From Chloroflexota bacterium (lineage in GTDB: Bacteria > Chloroflexota > Anaerolineae > Promineifilales > Promineifilaceae), in assembly GCA_024223125.1 (NCBI GenBank), contig JAAEOP010000327.1, positions 1-6,748 of the forward strand: DNA of 6,748 nt, in the 5' to 3' direction. The translations under genes were made by a program, and so were the position numbers. The first letter of the stretch is position 1. Each line of letters opens with the position of its first letter. A model generated the notes under the pieces. It made no database searches. It was given only the letters and a program-made list of their open reading frames with translations, and had not been told where the DNA came from. This document shows, piece by piece, positions 6,064 to 6,748 of this stretch.

Positions 6064-6748
6064 TTAACCAGAATAATGTGGAAAAAGCGCTGGATGGGAT
6101 ACGGGAGGTACTGCCCACCCGCACGCCCAAAGTGGCCGACAGCGCCGCCTGGAACCAGGTATGGCTGGCCGGGGAGATGATGCTGGTGGTGGGCACAGAC
6201 GTAGCCCGGCAAGACAGTGTGGGCTGGCAAACATTGCCCCGGCTGCAAAAGATGTTGGCCGCCCTGCTGGAAAACGGCCGCCTGACCGTACCCCAGCGGG
6301 CCGAAGCGGGGGAACTGTTGGGGGCGCTGGGCGACCCCCGCCCCGGTGTCTGTACCCTGGAGCCGGAAATGATAGAGATTGCCGGCGGGCCATTTTTGAT
6401 GCACGATGAAAAGTATACCGTGCAGGTGGGAACCTTTGCCATCGGTAAATACCCGGTGACGAACGCTCAGTTTAAGATGTTTATAGATGAGGGCAGGTAT
6501 AAAAACAAAACATTTTGGACGGCCGAGGGGTGGACGTACCGGCAGCAGGAGAATTGGACACGGCCGCGTTATTGGGAAGATGTCCGGTTTTCCACGCCAA
6601 ACAAACCGGTGGTGGGGATAAGCTGGTATGAGGCGCTGGCTTACTGTAACTGGTTAAGCGCCAAAACGGGGAAGCCGTACCGGCTGCCCACAGAAGCGGA
6701 ATGGGAACGGGTGGCGCGGCATACCGACGGCCGCAAATATCCCTGGGG
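6042..6748 (+). CDS. FGE-sulfatase (SUMF1/EgtB/PvdO-like) domain protein, 5'-truncated and cut by window edge
   Basis: An open frame (clear from 6018, first ATG 6042) runs off the right edge. Family-like sequence begins near 6069-6080: VEKALDGIREVLPTRTP, WNQVWLAGEMML, then a helical stretch ending RAEAGELLGALGDPRPGV (residues 86-103). This module typically precedes FGE domains in large NACHT/AAA-type signalling proteins of Chloroflexota and cyanobacteria. The FGE-sulfatase domain starts at about residue 108: MIEIAGGPFLM, FAIGKYPVTNAQFKMFID, PVVGISWYEALAYCNWL, and KPYRLPTEAEWERVAR up to KYPWG. The catalytic or metal-binding C-terminal part lies outside the window. The first 7-10 codons after 6042 read through the transposase remnant, so the native 5' part, perhaps with an NTPase or other effector domain, seems to be lost, and the ATG at 6042 has no Shine-Dalgarno site. 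It may be a pseudogene. Confidence 0.75.
   Translation, partial: MHTLTLLFNQNNVEKALDGIREVLPTRTPKVADSAAWNQVWLAGEMMLVVGTDVARQDSVGWQTLPRLQKMLAALLENGRLTVPQRAEAGELLGALGDPRPGVCTLEPEMIEIAGGPFLMHDEKYTVQVGTFAIGKYPVTNAQFKMFIDEGRYKNKTFWTAEGWTYRQQENWTRPRYWEDVRFSTPNKPVVGISWYEALAYCNWLSAKTGKPYRLPTEAEWERVARHTDGRKYPW

Noticed and set aside
6064..6404. N-terminal half of a 273-residue minus-strand frame ending at 5583
   Set aside because: It is the antisense of the FGE-domain gene, with a Gly/Gln/His/Pro-rich composition; only the part left of about 6063 resembles a transposase.

Overview
The window looks like chromosomal DNA of a Chloroflexota (Anaerolineae-like) bacterium. This is inferred from protein style, not from a marker gene: a lipoprotein substrate-binding protein with a long Ala/Pro/Glu tether, a Pro/Thr-rich linker before an extracellular SH3b domain, a cyclic-nucleotide-binding/SpoIIE phosphatase fusion, and a formylglycine-generating-enzyme (FGE)-like domain behind an RAEAG...LGDPR motif. 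The palindrome CGGCCG is strongly over-represented (23 copies by hand count), which looks like a genome signature.

Layout. (1) Positions 1-3507, minus strand: a peptide/nickel (Dpp/Opp)-type ABC importer operon, transcribed right to left as lipoprotein substrate-binding protein, Rho-independent terminator/attenuator, DppB-like permease, DppC-like permease (cut by the left edge). Any ATPase genes would lie to the left of the window. (2) Positions 3508-3731: a divergent intergenic region with two candidate back-to-back promoters whose -35 elements overlap, plus a heptamer array arranged as a large inverted repeat that ends exactly at the next start codon. (3) Positions 3732-5540, plus strand: a two-gene unit of cNMP-binding/PP2C-type SpoIIE phosphatase and a single-pass membrane protein with an outer SH3b domain. 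(4) Positions 5583 to about 6063, minus strand: the C-terminal remnant of a transposase. (5) About 6063-6748, plus strand: a gene with an FGE-sulfatase domain, apparently cut at its 5' end by the transposase remnant and cut at its 3' end by the window edge.

The most unusual observation is the substrate-binding protein. Its SBP_bac_5 fold appears circularly permuted: the segment that is normally N-terminal (the LREGVTFHDG region) sits at the C-terminus, after the sequence that normally ends the protein. The two parts together are about the length of one normal domain. The same protein has eight extracytoplasmic cysteines in four close pairs, and each permease has a close Cys pair in its first outside loop, suggesting a disulfide-stabilised importer.
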